In this document: one piece after another, positions 46,803-59,068 of the stretch
Position numbering within the stretch: the stretch's first letter is position 1
How the letters are laid out: every line of letters begins with the position of its first letter
NCBI GenBank assembly: GCA_007644065.1
Contig: VJWN01000038.1
Span: forward strand, 156,267 to 220,266
Direction of reading: 5' to 3'
Origin: Margaritispora aquatica
Taxonomy: Eukaryota > Ascomycota > Leotiomycetes > Helotiales > Discinellaceae
DNA: 64,000 nucleotides
Notes under the pieces: generated by a model
Told to the model about the DNA's origin: nothing
What the model saw: the letters and a program-made list of their open reading frames with translations, nothing else
The model's database searches: none
Position numbers and translations under genes: made by a program

Positions 46803-47592
46803 ATGGTTGAGATTCTCATGGCCCAGAAGCTGGCATGGCTCAAGTTGATAGTGGAATTTGGGATCTTGCTTGGTTTGACGACAGCTCTTCCTACGAATGA
46901 GAACGGCGGACTTCTCGAGCCACGGAAAGGTATCGCCCATCACCCCATCTCCCTTCATCCAAATCCTCTCCTATCCCCTTCCCCTCCCTCTCCCAGAAAC
47001 CAATCCACTGACACTCCCTCCTCCCTCCCAAAGGCTGCCAACCAAACAACTGTCTCCGCGCTCTCCGTTCCTTCGGCAACTCCCACGCCGCCACGTCCTT
47101 CTGCCAATCCTACCTCCCCATTGGCTCCTACACGACTGTCGTCACCACGATTGTCATTTACGAGAGCTTGCAACAGTTTAGTCCGGTTATCACGACAGAT
47201 TTTACGACGATGGATACGTATACACGCTTGTGAGTGCCACATCTCTTCTTCATGCGTGTCCTTTTGCCTGGAGAAGATGAGGACACCTGAAAACTATCTA
47301 TAAGTCTGACATTACTCTAAGCATAACGATCGGTCTCGGCATCCCTATCTTCGGCTTTCCTCCCTCTCCAACACTCACTCCCACAGCAACGGCCGTGACG
47401 CCAGCATTAACACCAGCCCCGACGCCGACGTTCCCAGCCTTCATGTCGGCGTGTGGGTTTGAGGAGAAGAAGATCAGCTCGGCGTGTGGATGTCTTGTGT
47501 CGAGTGTGACGACTGTGTTGCAGGTTGAGAATGTTTATGTGGAGGATGTGTTTCCATATGTGAGTGCTACTCTCGTTTCTTTGACTGTGTGA
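46803..47592 (+). CDS. Small secreted Cys-containing protein, unknown
   Basis: Three exons (46803-46929, 47034-47229, 47322-47592) give 197 residues, in phase to the stop. The N-terminal signal (about 8-32, KLAWLKLIVEFGILLGLTTA) is strong. The mature start GCQPNNCLRALRSF and the following TSFCQSYL resemble a common fungal secreted-protein opening of the type C-x4-CLRAL. A Thr/Pro-rich linker (TPTATAVTPALTPAPTPT) separates it from a second Cys group, SACGFEEKKISSACGCL. It may be a wall or secreted effector-type protein, but no domain with a known function is recognised. The third exon could be further spliced at its end. Confidence 0.65.
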
Positions 47593-47946
47593 GGACTAGG
47601 GAAAGGTAGGGAAAGGAGGTGGTGGGAGGTGAGGCGTGAGATGTGATTTGCGCTAGGCAGTATTTGCAATAAGAACACACGCTAATCATACCCGGGCGTT
47701 AGGATGGACCGCCATTTCCTTTCAAGGAGAAGAATAAAAGGGACGGTGATGGTGCTTAGAACTAGAAAGCTTCTCGCCCAATAAGTTTTTTCTCGGTTGC
47801 TAGATCTCAAGATTGCCAATGAATGTGTTAAATCTTTAAACATAGTGAAATTTTCGAGACAATGTGTCAGGAGAATGGTCATTTCGTTAGTGAATTCATT
47901 AAATACCTAATACTGCTCAAAGATATAATATTATAATCGCTTCTCG
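47593..47946. other. Intergenic, convergent 3' ends
   Basis: Nothing beyond the flanks of the secreted protein and SDR genes. Confidence 0.5.
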
Positions 47947-49247
47947 CTAATCCTTAAAAACTCTCCCCGCCTCAATCTCTTCAAAGGCCTTCAAAGTATG
48001 CTGCACACACAACTCAGGCAACCCCTCCTTTCTATGCCTCTCATACTCTGGCACTGTGGGTATCTCCTGCCCCGTATACATAGCTCTATACGCACCTCCT
48101 CCCCTCGTCCCATCCGATGCCATCGCAACCCCAATCTCTCCTTTCCCGTCACCACTCCCACCACTCCCAGCACTCCCCACATTCCTAGCAGGGAACCTTT
48201 CCCCCAGCAAAAGCAAAAGCCTCTCTCCCGTCTCCTCAGCTCCCACTATGAGGCCGAAGAAATTCATCAGCGGTAACATCACTCTAATGGCGATCTTCAT
48301 CCACGCCGGCAACTCCTCGTTCTTAAACGCATCTGTCCACACTAATCCCGGGAAATAATGAATCAGACTCAGCTTTCCTTCATATTTCTTCGCTAAATCC
48401 TCGAAGAAAAATGTTTTCATGTATGCGATTTGGTCACCGGCCGCAATGAAGCCATAGTGCTCAGGTTTGCGCAACGAGAGATCGGTGGGGTGGGTGTTGG
48501 ATTCATTTTCCCGACCTTTGCGGACGTTGTTGCCGGGGCCGAGAACGGATATGATGCGTGCGCCGGTCGGGGTGCTGCTGGTTAGGAGGAGTGGGAGGAG
48601 GCGCGTGGTGAGCCGCATGCGTGAGTAGTAGAATAGAGACATTATTGTATCGAGGCCTTCTGCTGTGTCTAGAAATCGCTTCTTAGCATTGTATGTTTGC
48701 CGAGAGAATGATGGGATGGGGTGGAATGTAAATACCTCTTCGTCCGTCGACATACATAGTTCCTTGACACATGACTAGGACGTCAATTTTGGGAGTCGTG
48801 GATTTCTTTGCGGCTTCTTCGTTCTCTAGCGCGATTACTTTGGCGGCTGCGACGTCAACTTCCTTGAGTAATGCGACGTCTTTGCATGGTACGAAATTGA
48901 ATTGGCCTGCTGGACACGCTTTTCGGCACTCATCGAAGACGACTTCGGCTGCTGTTGCATTTCCTGCCTTTTTGTTAGTCTCTCGTCTATTTTCACTCAA
49001 GAGTGCAGTAGAGAGGAATTGAGATCTCAGATATATGGAACAAGATGCAGAGGGAAGAAGACGTACGGCCGATAAGATACACCCTCAAACCAGAACCTGT
49101 GGTGCCGTGTGTTCGAGCAAGGGCGATGAGTGCGTAAGAACCAATTCCTGATGTTGCACCTACAAAGACGGCAACGAGTGTATCTGAACTGGAGGAGAAG
49201 AGCTTAAAGTTACTGCTGCGAATGAGTGGGAGTGGGATTGGCGCCAT
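47947..49247 (-). CDS. SDR-family NAD(P)-binding protein, atypical active site
   Basis: Three minus-strand exons (49067-49247, 48736-48963, 47947-48668) give 376 residues. The cofactor loop GATSGIG (about 31-37) and LYLIGR-type strand end (VYLIGR) show a Rossmann fold; DVLVMCQGTMY replaces the usual NNAG block. In the active-site region there is IISVLGPGN and then YGFIAAGDQIAYMKTFFF, but no YxxxK pair. A related group of fungal SDR-like proteins I recall also lacks it. A Gly/Ser-rich insert lies near residue 300 (GSAGSGGSGDGKG). The reaction is unknown, and it may not be an active dehydrogenase. Confidence 0.8.
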
Positions 49248-49951
49248 GATGTTGTGAGGAGGAAGTGTATGTTGTGTTTAGCGACCTAGGTTCGATACGA
49301 TATTAGGAGTGATGGAACTTTAGTACGGGGGATGCGGCAACTTATACATGAACGAGAATGGCCCCTACATGTGTCCCATTCGATCATCGTCAGTGAGAAA
49401 ATCGAAAACAAATATACAATATGGCAGCCAAATCAGCATATTCAGCATACCGTTGACTGTGATTGTCCCGACTCCCGCAACGTAACCGAATCTCTTATTG
49501 TTTGCTTTCTGATTCGTTGATTTATCCACTAGGTTGAAGACTAACCTTAAGTTCATTTCAACCTATCGCATTCGCTTAAATAGTGGATTGTCTCACCCCC
49601 TTGATTCAAGCGAGGTGGGGGAATGTTCGTCCGAGACTGAGGAAGACAATAAAGTTGAGATGCGGCATTATTGATGTCTAGCAGGATTCCTCTCCACTTA
49701 TGTTTCCGAGAACGAAAGATTCGCTTGATTAAATCTCTTATATATCTAAAAATTAGAAAACGGATTCAAAGCAACTCCGTTGTGCTCCTGGTTGCTTTGC
49801 TAACCAGTTCTGCTACACAACACTCTCTTTCGTAAGAAATGAAAGAAATGTCCACGCACAGCTCAAGACAAATCACTAGGAATCTTTAAGATAGAAGCAA
49901 CATAACATCTTCATACCCAAGAGCTTTCCTGAATCTCACCACCCCCTCCAA
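49248..49951. other. Intergenic, nothing recognised
   Basis: A tRNA-like stretch on the minus strand (about 49765-49830) was examined and rejected. Confidence 0.5.
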
Positions 49952-50935
49952 CTAGTGCCGGTACGAAAACCCAAAATCATCATTCTCCTTAATCCGCCAT
50001 CTTTTACTCCACTGCGACCGCGACAATAGCGACAATGGCTCAGGCCACATACACGACGACAAAATCACCAGCTGTCCCGCCTTCGATTCCACCAAGAGAG
50101 TAAGAGCCTTTCCGGGCTCATATGGCTTCAGGTAGACCATGAATGTCGGCAAATTCAGCGAGTGCAATGCGTCGAACGTTGCAATGGGGTCAGCCCAGTG
50201 CTGGTAGATGTCCGATGAGCGGATGAAGATCTCGAGTTGTTCTAAGCGAGGGAGTTTGGCGAGCTCGTCGATGAAGGAGACAAAGTCGTAGGGCTTGCGC
50301 TTTGCTTGGGGCGTACGTGGTTGCTGGTTTAATCCGGCTTTCCATTCTTTGAACAGGATGAGGAGAGGTGTTCTGTTCTGCTTGATGGGATCAGCTACAA
50401 GTGAAAACCGCTGATTTCGTCTCTTTAACCACAAAGCAGATGATGATGGAACCTCAGAGTAGACATTGAAACCAGTGAGATCCAGTCGAAGAATTTCCAG
50501 TCCTTGCAACCAAGGCCGCTCTTTAATCGCATTCGCCAAATTGCTGCTTGCGCAAAGACTGAAGACGGAATCCTCGATGATTTTCAGTGCGACGGGTCCA
50601 TCGTGGAACTCTTCTCGCAAATCATGGTTGATTTGCTTGCATGTGAGTGACAAGGCACGAGTGGTATCAGTGGGATACTCGTGTGATCGCTTGAGAGTTG
50701 GGTAGTAGCCGTTGCGGAAGCCGGAGCGGCATAGTTTGGAATCGAAAGTGGAAGTGGAAGTGGATGAGCTGATAGTGGTGGTGGTGTTGAGGGTGGGAAC
50801 GTTGAAGAGCGAGAAGGAGAGGTAGACTGCTGCGCTGTCGGGGAAAATGGGGTGACCGATTGCAAATGTATAGATGAGAATTCGGAGCTCGAGAGGGAGG
50901 GAGAGAAAGCCGATTCCAGGTGGTGGATTGTTCAT
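49952..50935 (-). CDS. F-box/2EXR-like hypothetical protein
   Basis: 327 residues, one exon, starting at MNNPPPGIGF; only non-ATG codons lie upstream in frame. Near the N-terminus FLSLPLELRILIYTFAI has the form of the F-box-like/2EXR motif common in large fungal families, where it is thought to recruit ubiquitin-ligase subunits. The rest matches those families in character: LSLTCKQINHDLREEF, then a region ending LPRLEQLEIFIRSSD. No function beyond a possible substrate-adaptor role can be given. Confidence 0.75.
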   Translation of the reverse strand: MNNPPPGIGFLSLPLELRILIYTFAIGHPIFPDSAAVYLSFSLFNVPTLNTTTTISSSTSTSTFDSKLCRSGFRNGYYPTLKRSHEYPTDTTRALSLTCKQINHDLREEFHDGPVALKIIEDSVFSLCASSNLANAIKERPWLQGLEILRLDLTGFNVYSEVPSSSALWLKRRNQRFSLVADPIKQNRTPLLILFKEWKAGLNQQPRTPQAKRKPYDFVSFIDELAKLPRLEQLEIFIRSSDIYQHWADPIATFDALHSLNLPTFMVYLKPYEPGKALTLLVESKAGQLVILSSCMWPEPLSLLSRSQWSKRWRIKENDDFGFSYRH

Positions 50936-52477
50936 GATATTGATGTCTGCCTGATGAGAGATGATGTTGGATGTGGTGTTGACCACGGCGCAAGCAATAC
51001 TGTTGTGTCGTTATGTTATTTCTTCGAAGTACATATAAGCTTGATGAAACAGCTGTATGAAATATAAGTATTTCAATCTTCTTTTTGATCAGTTAATCTT
51101 GTTTCTGTTGATTGAAAGGGTTGGAAGGTTCAGCTCAGCACGTTGGAGTAATTATGATTTTGGTGATGCCAATGCTGACCCGTCACATTGCATGAGTGTG
51201 GACGCCACCATTCAGGTATGAAAGATCATACAATTCAAGCTCCATCATTCTGTCTTGATTGATTAAACTTCGAAATTGATTTTGTACCCAGGACCGGATG
51301 AAATTCTTCAAACCGTATTGCAAAATCACGAGCGACTTGCTTGTTGGGACAGATCAATCCACCCAAGCCGAATTCTACGAAAGTTTACTCAAGACTCATG
51401 GAGCCTGTCACTAATAGAACTCAATTCTGAGTGGCTAACGCCACAAGCAAGAATGATAGGTGATATTTCTGGCCCTCGGAGCATCTTGTACGCACGTGAT
51501 ATCGAGTTACTCGAGTTCTTCCGAAATAGTCAATCGATGTAGTAAGATCTTACAAGCCTTGCATGGATGCAGTTCACTTGAAGCTACGTAGACACTACCA
51601 AAGTAATTGCATGCTCTTCGGATTAACCTCTTTTACTGCTGTTAAGGATGCATACATGCTTTTTGGAAATATTCCAAACACCTACACTATTCAGCAATCA
51701 TCGTCTTGCCAGTGTGACAGCACGATCGGGTCATTAATTAGGCGGAATATTTCTAGGTCTGTGATCCGAGACGTTTCTAATATTTATTAGAATTTATGAA
51801 GTAGCACATTGAATGCTGAAGCGAGGTCAAACAAAGGACAGGAGAGTTAATATGGCACTTGAAAGTAAGAGGAAAGTGGCAGAAGTAAGTTGCTTCCCAT
51901 AACAATGGAAATAATTTGGATCATACCTATAAATTAGTAGAATGCTTATGACATCAGTGGTGAATTTATTTACAGGTAAACATGGTCCTGTGTGAAAACT
52001 AGAAATTGGACAATTACCAAACCTACCCACACGTAACATCACACTTGAAAAACTCTTTTGTCGCATACTCAACATATACTAGCGCTCTACATTCAAAACG
52101 GAGATCGGTATTTCCCAACGCCGATGAGGTTGAAAGATAACCTCAACAAGTGAGCACAAAAGCCAATTTTCATTTAGCGTTGACTGAAGCATCTGAGTAA
52201 GCAGCACCAACACAGATTCGGCGTGCTGCAGCTGGCCGTTGCATTCTTTTTGACAACATCTCCTAACTCTCTATGGTAAGCGCCTACTCAAAATGAAAGG
52301 AATCGGCGGGCTAGGTGCTACTTTAGCTCTCTCGCTTCTTTAAGGTTCAGCCCTCCAAGACGATTACTTACATCCCAGATGTCGTCAGTCATTTCTATAA
52401 CAATGGAACGCTCTCAGTTTATTTGAAGCTATCTACGTGAAAGTCACATTCAGCTATCTGAAAGCGAGACAACGAGA
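50936..52477. other. Intergenic, nothing recognised
   Basis: Open frames at 51276-51542 and 51563-51790 lack family features and start context. The right part holds the D-lactate dehydrogenase promoter. Confidence 0.5.
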
Positions 52478-54352
52478 ATGAGACCAATATTGAAGGCAAC
52501 ACCACGACTATGTCGCCAACCAAAATTTCCAAATCAACAGGTTCAATTCCATAGTCCAAACTACTTGCAACGACAGTTCTCTACCAGGAAAGACATCCCT
52601 ATATCAAGGAGTGCGTTCTCGCCTGTTTTTGCATTCTTCATCGGCGCCTCTGTCTCCGCAGTCATCAGTGGAATGTTAAGTTATAGCCGAGTCGACTACC
52701 TCGATGCAACCTACCAAACATCAGCTAAAGCATCCGTACTACAGAGCTCCACAACTCCTCTATCACCTGAAACAGCGCTCAAGTATAACCTCTCGTCTGA
52801 AAATCTCAGAGGCGCTCAAGTCGAGCTCGAGGAGCTCCTAGGACCAGAAGGCATCGACCCCAAGCTCGGCGATCGCATCGCCCATTCCAGCACAGAATGG
52901 TCCACAGCTCCAGGAGGCGATACCGACAGACCCTCTCTGATCGTGTACCCAACTTCCACAGAGCAGGTATCAGCTGTTGCCAAAATTTGCCATCGAAGAC
53001 GCATACCGATGATTCCATTTTCGGGTGGGACGTCGTTGGAAGGCACGCTTGCGTCGCAGAATAGTGATATTTGCGTTGATTTTCAGAAGATGAAGAAAGT
53101 GCTTGTGGTGCATGAGCAGGATATGGATGTTATAGTGCAACCGGCTGTAGGGTATGAGGAGTTGAATGAACAACTTTCGAAAATAGGGCTGTTCTTCCCA
53201 CCTGATCCGGGGCCAGGTGCACAGATTGGAGGTATGATTGCTCAAGGCTGCTCGGGAACGAACGCATATCGCTATGTGAGAGCTTCATTAAAGTCTCTTT
53301 AAAACCTTGGTTCTTAATTAGGAGCTGACGAGAAGTAGGGAACAATGAAAGACTGGGTTCTCGGCTTAACAGTTGTCCTCGCTGACGGCACCGTGATTCA
53401 AACTCGGCATCGTCCACGCAAATCAAGCGCAGGATACGACCTCACGCGTCTCTTCGTAGGCTCAGAAGGCACTCTCGGCTTCGTAACTGAAGCAGCTCTA
53501 AAAGTCACGATCGCACCAAGGAATATCCGTATAGCAGTTGCATCTTTCCCCTCCATCCACGCAGCAGCGGCAACGAGTCAGCGTGTGTCCACCTCCGGCC
53601 ATGTCCTCGAAGCCATGGAACTTCTCGACGATGTTACGATGCATGCCTTGAATGAAGCTGGTTACACTGAGACAGAGTGGCCCGAGAAACCTACTCTGTT
53701 CTTCAAATTTGCAGGTGAGGATGCAGTGGCGGTAGGAAAGCAGATGACTATGGTGGAGAAAATGGCAAAGGAGAATGGGTGTGCGAGTTTCATCAAGTCG
53801 AAGGATAAGAATGAGGCGGACTCATTGTGGGCGGCGAGAAAGACGGCACTGTGGAGTATGATTGCACTTAAGAGGGAGCCGGAGGATCAGTTCTTGAGTG
53901 CAGATATCGCGGTGCCGATTTCAAGGCTGGTTAATATTATTGACGCAACGAAGAAGAGTTTGGAGGCAAGTGGATTGGTGGGGTCTTGCTTAGGTCATGT
54001 TGGGGACGGTATGTGTCTAATTGCCCACTCCTCTCTATATTTCATTTGGTGTGATATTGATCTACAAAATTTCGACTGCTAAGCGGATTGCACAGGCAAC
54101 TTCCACACCACTGTCCTCTACTCAGCAAAGGAGAAAGAAATGGCACAAAAGATCATCCGTGATACTCAGAAGCTGGGTGTCGATATGGGTGGCACAGTGA
54201 CAGGCGAGCATGGTATTGGGCTCGAGAACAGAGATGCATTAATCTATGAGGTAGGTGAGGATACGGTTAGTGCCATGCGAAGGTTGAAGCTGGCTTTGGA
54301 CCCATTGGGGTTGATGAACCCAGGGAAGATGTTCAGGTTGAAGCAGGAGTGA
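52478..54352 (+). CDS. dld: D-lactate dehydrogenase (cytochrome), mitochondrial
   Basis: FAD enzyme that oxidises D-lactate to pyruvate and passes electrons to cytochrome c. Three exons (52478-53275, 53339-54008, 54096-54352) give 574 residues, close to yeast DLD1. The N-terminus is a mitochondrial presequence (Arg-rich, few acids) followed by a membrane segment (about 50-68, FAFFIGASVSAVISGML), as expected for an inner-membrane protein facing the intermembrane space. The PCMH-type FAD site is PFSGGTSLEG, with CSGTNAYRYGTMKDWVLG following. The C-terminal domain has SCLGHVGDGNFHTTV and TGEHGIGLENR, where the metal/substrate His residues lie. Confidence 0.95.
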
Positions 54353-56779
54353 TATTCTAGCTGCATTTGTGGATTTGTATCTCTCTCTAGCACATTAGAT
54401 AATGTGTAATTGCTCCAGAGATATTGTTCAATTTGAGAACTCCTCGATCTCACAGAGCATATTCGATTTTAGGGATTTGATTCGGGCCCACTTAAACCCC
54501 TCGCTTGCGTTGACGCGAAAGTAAACAAAGCCCAGAACGCCAACAGGGTTCGAAGTTGCAAAGTAACAGGGAAGTGGATCTCCTTTTAGAATCAACAGTC
54601 TACTAGATTATCCAGCCTGATATTTAAGCGTTATACTTTTAGCCCAGCAAGCACAGGATAGTGTTTGAACTCAAGAAAAATCTAGGTTTTTTGTATGCGT
54701 ATTTATTGTTTCGAAAAGTCGAGTCTGGCAAGTCTGAGTTGCGAAAACTACCCTTGCGCTTGTAATTAATCCGTCACGAAGACTGAACTTTGTTCCAATA
54801 CCAGTTTCGTTGCGCCTGGCGGTAGATGGCAGCATGAAAATTGTAAAAATGCCTCGCGAACCTAACAGAACTATTCGCAGAACGCCATACCACTCCTGGC
54901 GAAATCTCAAGGCAAAGAAGAAACTAGTTAAGGAAAACACAGAATTCAGGGGAGGGTCGCTTCTCACGCCAGTGGCCTGAAGTTGAAATTTTAAGTTGAA
55001 ATGGCTTTTGATCAAGGCAGGCTGATTGGCGTCAGGAAACGAAGACAGTACAACCAAGGATTTGAGGCAAGGACTTGGATATACTTTTAATATAATTTTA
55101 CTCCAGACAACGTTTATATGGCTTCTAATTAACATTCGCTGTTAGTTGAATTCGGCCGAGAAATAGATAATTAGAAATTCAAAGACACACAAGCCGCCTT
55201 CCATTGTGACACACATCAATATCTTTAATGTCAAGCTACTTGAATTTGTTTCGTCAAAGCTCTGGACTACCTCCTAGTGATCGTACCTCAGCACAGCCTC
55301 CTCAGTTATACTTTGCCGATGTTGTTGTTAATTTTTACACTTGAATTTTTGTTACGGAGACCGACTGACTTCGCATATTCACTCTAGCATAGTTGTGGAT
55401 ACTTCCATTTGCATGCTTAATTGCAAATTCCATTGATGACTGGCCTTGATAGAATTCAATACACAGACCATCTAGCAAGTCGGTCTAAAACTGGGGTTGG
55501 ACTATTTTTATCAGAAACCTAAGTCTGAAGGACTTTCCTCTGTACTGGATCGAATTCACTGGTATTATTCCCAAAATATTCTAACTTTCTGAGCGGATGC
55601 GATTCAATAACCTTTCAAGGAACAGAGTCTCTTCTTGACGGGGCGCTGCAAGTGGGACAATCGGAGCTGCAATTGCTGAACATTGAGGGAGACAGTTGAC
55701 ATATCATCCAGATCATGGTCATCATCATCTGAGGTAGCGCTCGACTGCTATACGATAGGATTCTTGCGAGCAAGACTTCCGGGTTTCAATTCTTGTGCTC
55801 TTACACTGGACTCTTTTTATGCACAGCCAGGTTGCTTATCGCTACTCCCGCAACTGATGTGTTGACCATTTCAGCAGCTCCTTGCGAACCTGATGCAGTA
55901 GGTCTTGTTCTGGGAATACACGTTTGAAGTTCTTTGTTTGAAATAGAGAGGTATTTTGCACTGTGAAGCTAGAAAACCTAAACCAGAACAGTTGGAAGGA
56001 AAAAGTGGCAAGCTGGAGGCGCCAAGAAAGAAAGCAAATTATATATTTTCCTTGGAGTCAGTGACTTGGCCTTTAAATTTGGTCTTAATTCTCAAGAAGC
56101 TATGGTAAATGCAGCTTATTTAAGTAACAGATGGTGTGCTTACACACAAACAATAAATCGCAGTCCATCAACAACAAACGATTGCTGTCTCAATTATGAC
56201 CGAGCTAATGTCAAATAAACTTGAGCTTTAGGCCAAACCTTTTGTCCATGTCATACGCGTGTATTTCAGAATAGCTCACATGATAGCTACAAGGGTTTGG
56301 TATGCTCAAAACCGTGGCAGTTAGAGATAGGCATAGGATTCATGGGAGATACGTGCACATAAGGAGAGAGTAGGTGAATAATGAATAAGAAATGGAAAGG
56401 GATACAAATAACGAAAAGAAAAAAAGCAACAGAACTTGATCTGATGCTTAAAGAGGACTCGTCAAGACTTGTGTCTCCATGAAATATCCTCCATACGAAC
56501 TATAGGGACATTATTCGTACAAAAGCCTTGACACGTGCCTCAAATCTATAACGAAAGAAGCAACAGTAAGGAATCGAAAGAGCACCATAAGACTATACCT
56601 CAAACGAGCTACTCCGTGGAAATTCTATTAATTCGCTTTAGTTTGTTCTAATGCTGTCTATGAAGCCTATTGCTCGCTTCTTTCGATAACTCAACGAAAC
56701 GCGAAGTTCAACATCCGAAAACCATCTCACATCAGAACTTTGCAAAGTAATTTATTAAGAATCGCAATTGATTGCGAAA
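54353..56779. other. 2.4-kb intergenic region, nothing recognised
   Basis: Moderately AT-rich. No open frame longer than about 155 codons, and none (54671-55135, 55683-55865) shows domains or introns worth modelling. An unrecognised non-coding RNA cannot be excluded. Confidence 0.5.
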
Positions 56780-57865
56780 ATGGCACAGAAGGCAACTAAT
56801 GCAGGTGCGCATGGCAAGTGCCCCCCCAACAATGCAACATGCCATACACAACTCACAACTGACACATGCAGGCGCAACTCAGGACTTTCCTTCATCAAAC
56901 GAATTCACCAGCGACTTCTGCAGAAGGATCGACATGGATGAGAATAGCAAGACAATGAGCATCACAGGAGTTGCGGGATCTGGGGTAATCCTTGGCTTGG
57001 AGGGAAGTGGAAAGGGTGTAATGGCAAGTTCTCAAAAAGCAACTCCTATAAAGATTCTTCCCCAGCAAACCACCTCGTTACAGTCTTTGGGGCCGCCTAC
57101 CGCTCCGTTTCTTGACCGCGTCCCAAAGGAACCGATGGCGTATCGCATACCCGCTGGCCCCAGGGCTCAAAGATGTGTTCCAGTTGGACTGATGGCGCCA
57201 CGTGCTTTCCGCCTACCTAGGGCGGGGCAGGCTCTCAAGAACTATAAGCAGCCATCTTTGGTACGTTACCCATCCCTTTGCTCAAGACGTCACTGATGAA
57301 GCAGGTGACTCCAACCGCAATGTCAATCCAGCAGGGAACTGTGGTGAAGGATAAGTTGGAAAGTGGAGGGAGCAAGAAGATTGGAGCTGCGTCGCAGTCG
57401 GCAAAGAGGGGCAGTGAGGAGGTAGAACAGGACTTGAGGAGATTGAAGAAGCAAGTGAGGAACCGGAAAGCCATCAAACACCTCATTGCTGACCACAACA
57501 AGCGGGCCAGTGGAGGGCTGAGCGACCTTAGCATCAAACGCGAGCCTATTGACGAACCAAGTTTCAGTGCTGGGAAGTGGCTGCACGCACAATACACGAG
57601 TCCTGCTGGAGCGAATGGCAAGGAAATGATGCGGGAGATGAAAAAAGACAATTGTGACTTCGATGAGCTTGAGCCGGGGGAGGTCACTCCCGAGCCTAAA
57701 CCCGCTCCAGTGGAGAGGGACTATTATGCAGAGGAACGGGAGTGGATGAACAGAGCTCGCAATACGCATAAGAACCAGATGGGAGTTTTTGATAAGCAGG
57801 CTGATGTTGTGACGAAATCTTGGATGGAGCGTGCTCGGGAAATGTCTAGAAGTGTTAACGCTTAG
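56780..57865 (+). CDS. Hypothetical protein, probably nuclear, charged C-terminus
   Basis: Three exons (56780-56804, 56872-57260, 57305-57865) give 324 residues, in phase throughout. The first exon codes only eight residues. The N-terminal half is Pro/Gly-rich with low order. The second half has a basic helix (DLRRLKKQVRNRKAIKHLIADHNKR), an IKREP motif that looks like a sumoylation site (psi-K-x-E), an acidic FDELEPGEV piece and a final amphipathic region (YYAEEREWMNRARNTHKNQMG, MERAREMSRS). No known domain is recognised. Confidence 0.7.
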
Positions 57866-58383
57866 CTACATAGGATTTGCGTTGGTCGGGTGGCTTAGAA
57901 ACTACCTACCTAGTAGGAACGATATGCCTGGTCTGGACTGGATAGGTGGAAGAGATGCGATATTGTATGTGTCATCGTCTCCAACAGCAGCATGAGCTGA
58001 ATTGTTCTATGCCTACAATCCAACTCAAGTGCATCTTGATATAGCAAGCCAACAAATTTAAACAAAATCAAGACATAACTCCAAGCTCAAGTGACACGAG
58101 TCTAAAGACTACTCAAGCACAGCATGCGGATCAATCAGTGGTACACAGCACGACTTTGGTGGAAGTGATTTTTTTTTTTTGAAATAAAAAACACGATTCT
58201 GACCTCCCTTCTCATCCTCTATTGGAGCATCGTTCGAGAATATGTGATGACTACATCTGTGTTTGATGTCTGGCTCTTTGAGTCAGCGTTTCATTGATCA
58301 TCTAGTATCTCTACATATCCCAGTACGCCAGCAATGTGTTTTCCACGCTTCAATCCTGTTGTACACGCAAATCATCTCAATCC
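57866..58383. other. Intergenic, convergent 3' ends
   Basis: Only a T10 run near 58169 and flanking 3' UTR sequence is seen. Confidence 0.5.
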
Positions 58384-58844
58384 TCAACCAAACCTGATCG
58401 TCCTGTTCAACTTTCTGGCGGTCTGGATCTGACTCCTAGTTCTCTGTCCTCTCACCGGCAGACCCATGGCATGCCGTCTTCCACGATAGCTTCCCATATC
58501 CTTCAACCTCAAGATGTTGTCCTGCAGCTTCTTTCGTGCATCGCTCTCAATTGTCATGGTAGACAGCTCTGCTGTTAGAGCTGCTACTGTTTTAGAATTC
58601 AAGTCTGACAGTCGCGCTCGGGGGTGAATAGAGAATTTGGCGAGAATGCGACTCGAGGATTGGTTGCCGAGAGCATAGAATGCTTCGAGGGATTTCTGGA
58701 GACAGAGGTCAGAGCCATTCTTACAGAGCTGTAAAGTCGTTGCTAACCTTGACCAGCTGGCCATCGAGGAAGGGAATGCCCAAAAGGAAAACCTGTGAGC
58801 GTTAGCAGATTCGCACACAGTCTAAATGCACTCAATCATACCAT
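58384..58844 (-). CDS. sws2: Mitochondrial ribosomal protein uS13m
   Basis: Small-subunit protein of the mitochondrial ribosome head. Three minus-strand exons (58842-58844, 58748-58792, 58384-58695) give 119 residues. It reads MVFLLGIPFLDGQLVK, then KSLEAFYALGNQSSSRI, and ends with the family signature MGSYRGRRHAMGLPVRGQRT followed by RSQIQTARKLN. The first exon is just the ATG: no ATG lies upstream in frame with VFLLG because a TAA comes 9 bases before it, while a good intron (GTATGA, branch CTAAC, CACAG) connects ATG directly to it. It is divergent from cyclophilin B across 224 bp. Confidence 0.92.
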
Positions 58845-59068
58845 TGTTGCAAGATTGAAGGTGGTGATGTTTCAATTGACGTTGTTGACGACTAATGGCG
58901 TCGTCGATGTTGAATTTCGAGATCTCGCACGGACTCACGTGATCTGCACTACTGTAATCGACAGATGTCCGAAACACCCAAGCTTCCCTGACTTCCCCTC
59001 GAAGGACTGAGGACTTTCCTTCATCAACAACAACCAAAACCCTCAATTGAATACCAGAGACATCCAAA
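58845..59068. promoter_or_regulatory. Compact divergent promoter, uS13m / cyclophilin B
   Basis: 224 bp between the two start codons, no other feature seen. Confidence 0.6.

Noticed and set aside
49765..49830. Minus-strand tRNA-like sequence with A-box-like tagcagaactgg and B-box-like tttgaatcc
   Set aside because: Box spacing is plausible but neither acceptor nor T stem pairs; at best a decayed tRNA-derived fragment.
56780..57865. Assignment of this gene to the splicing factor SKIP or another known nuclear family
   Set aside because: No SNWKN-type or other known signature is present; only composition suggested it.
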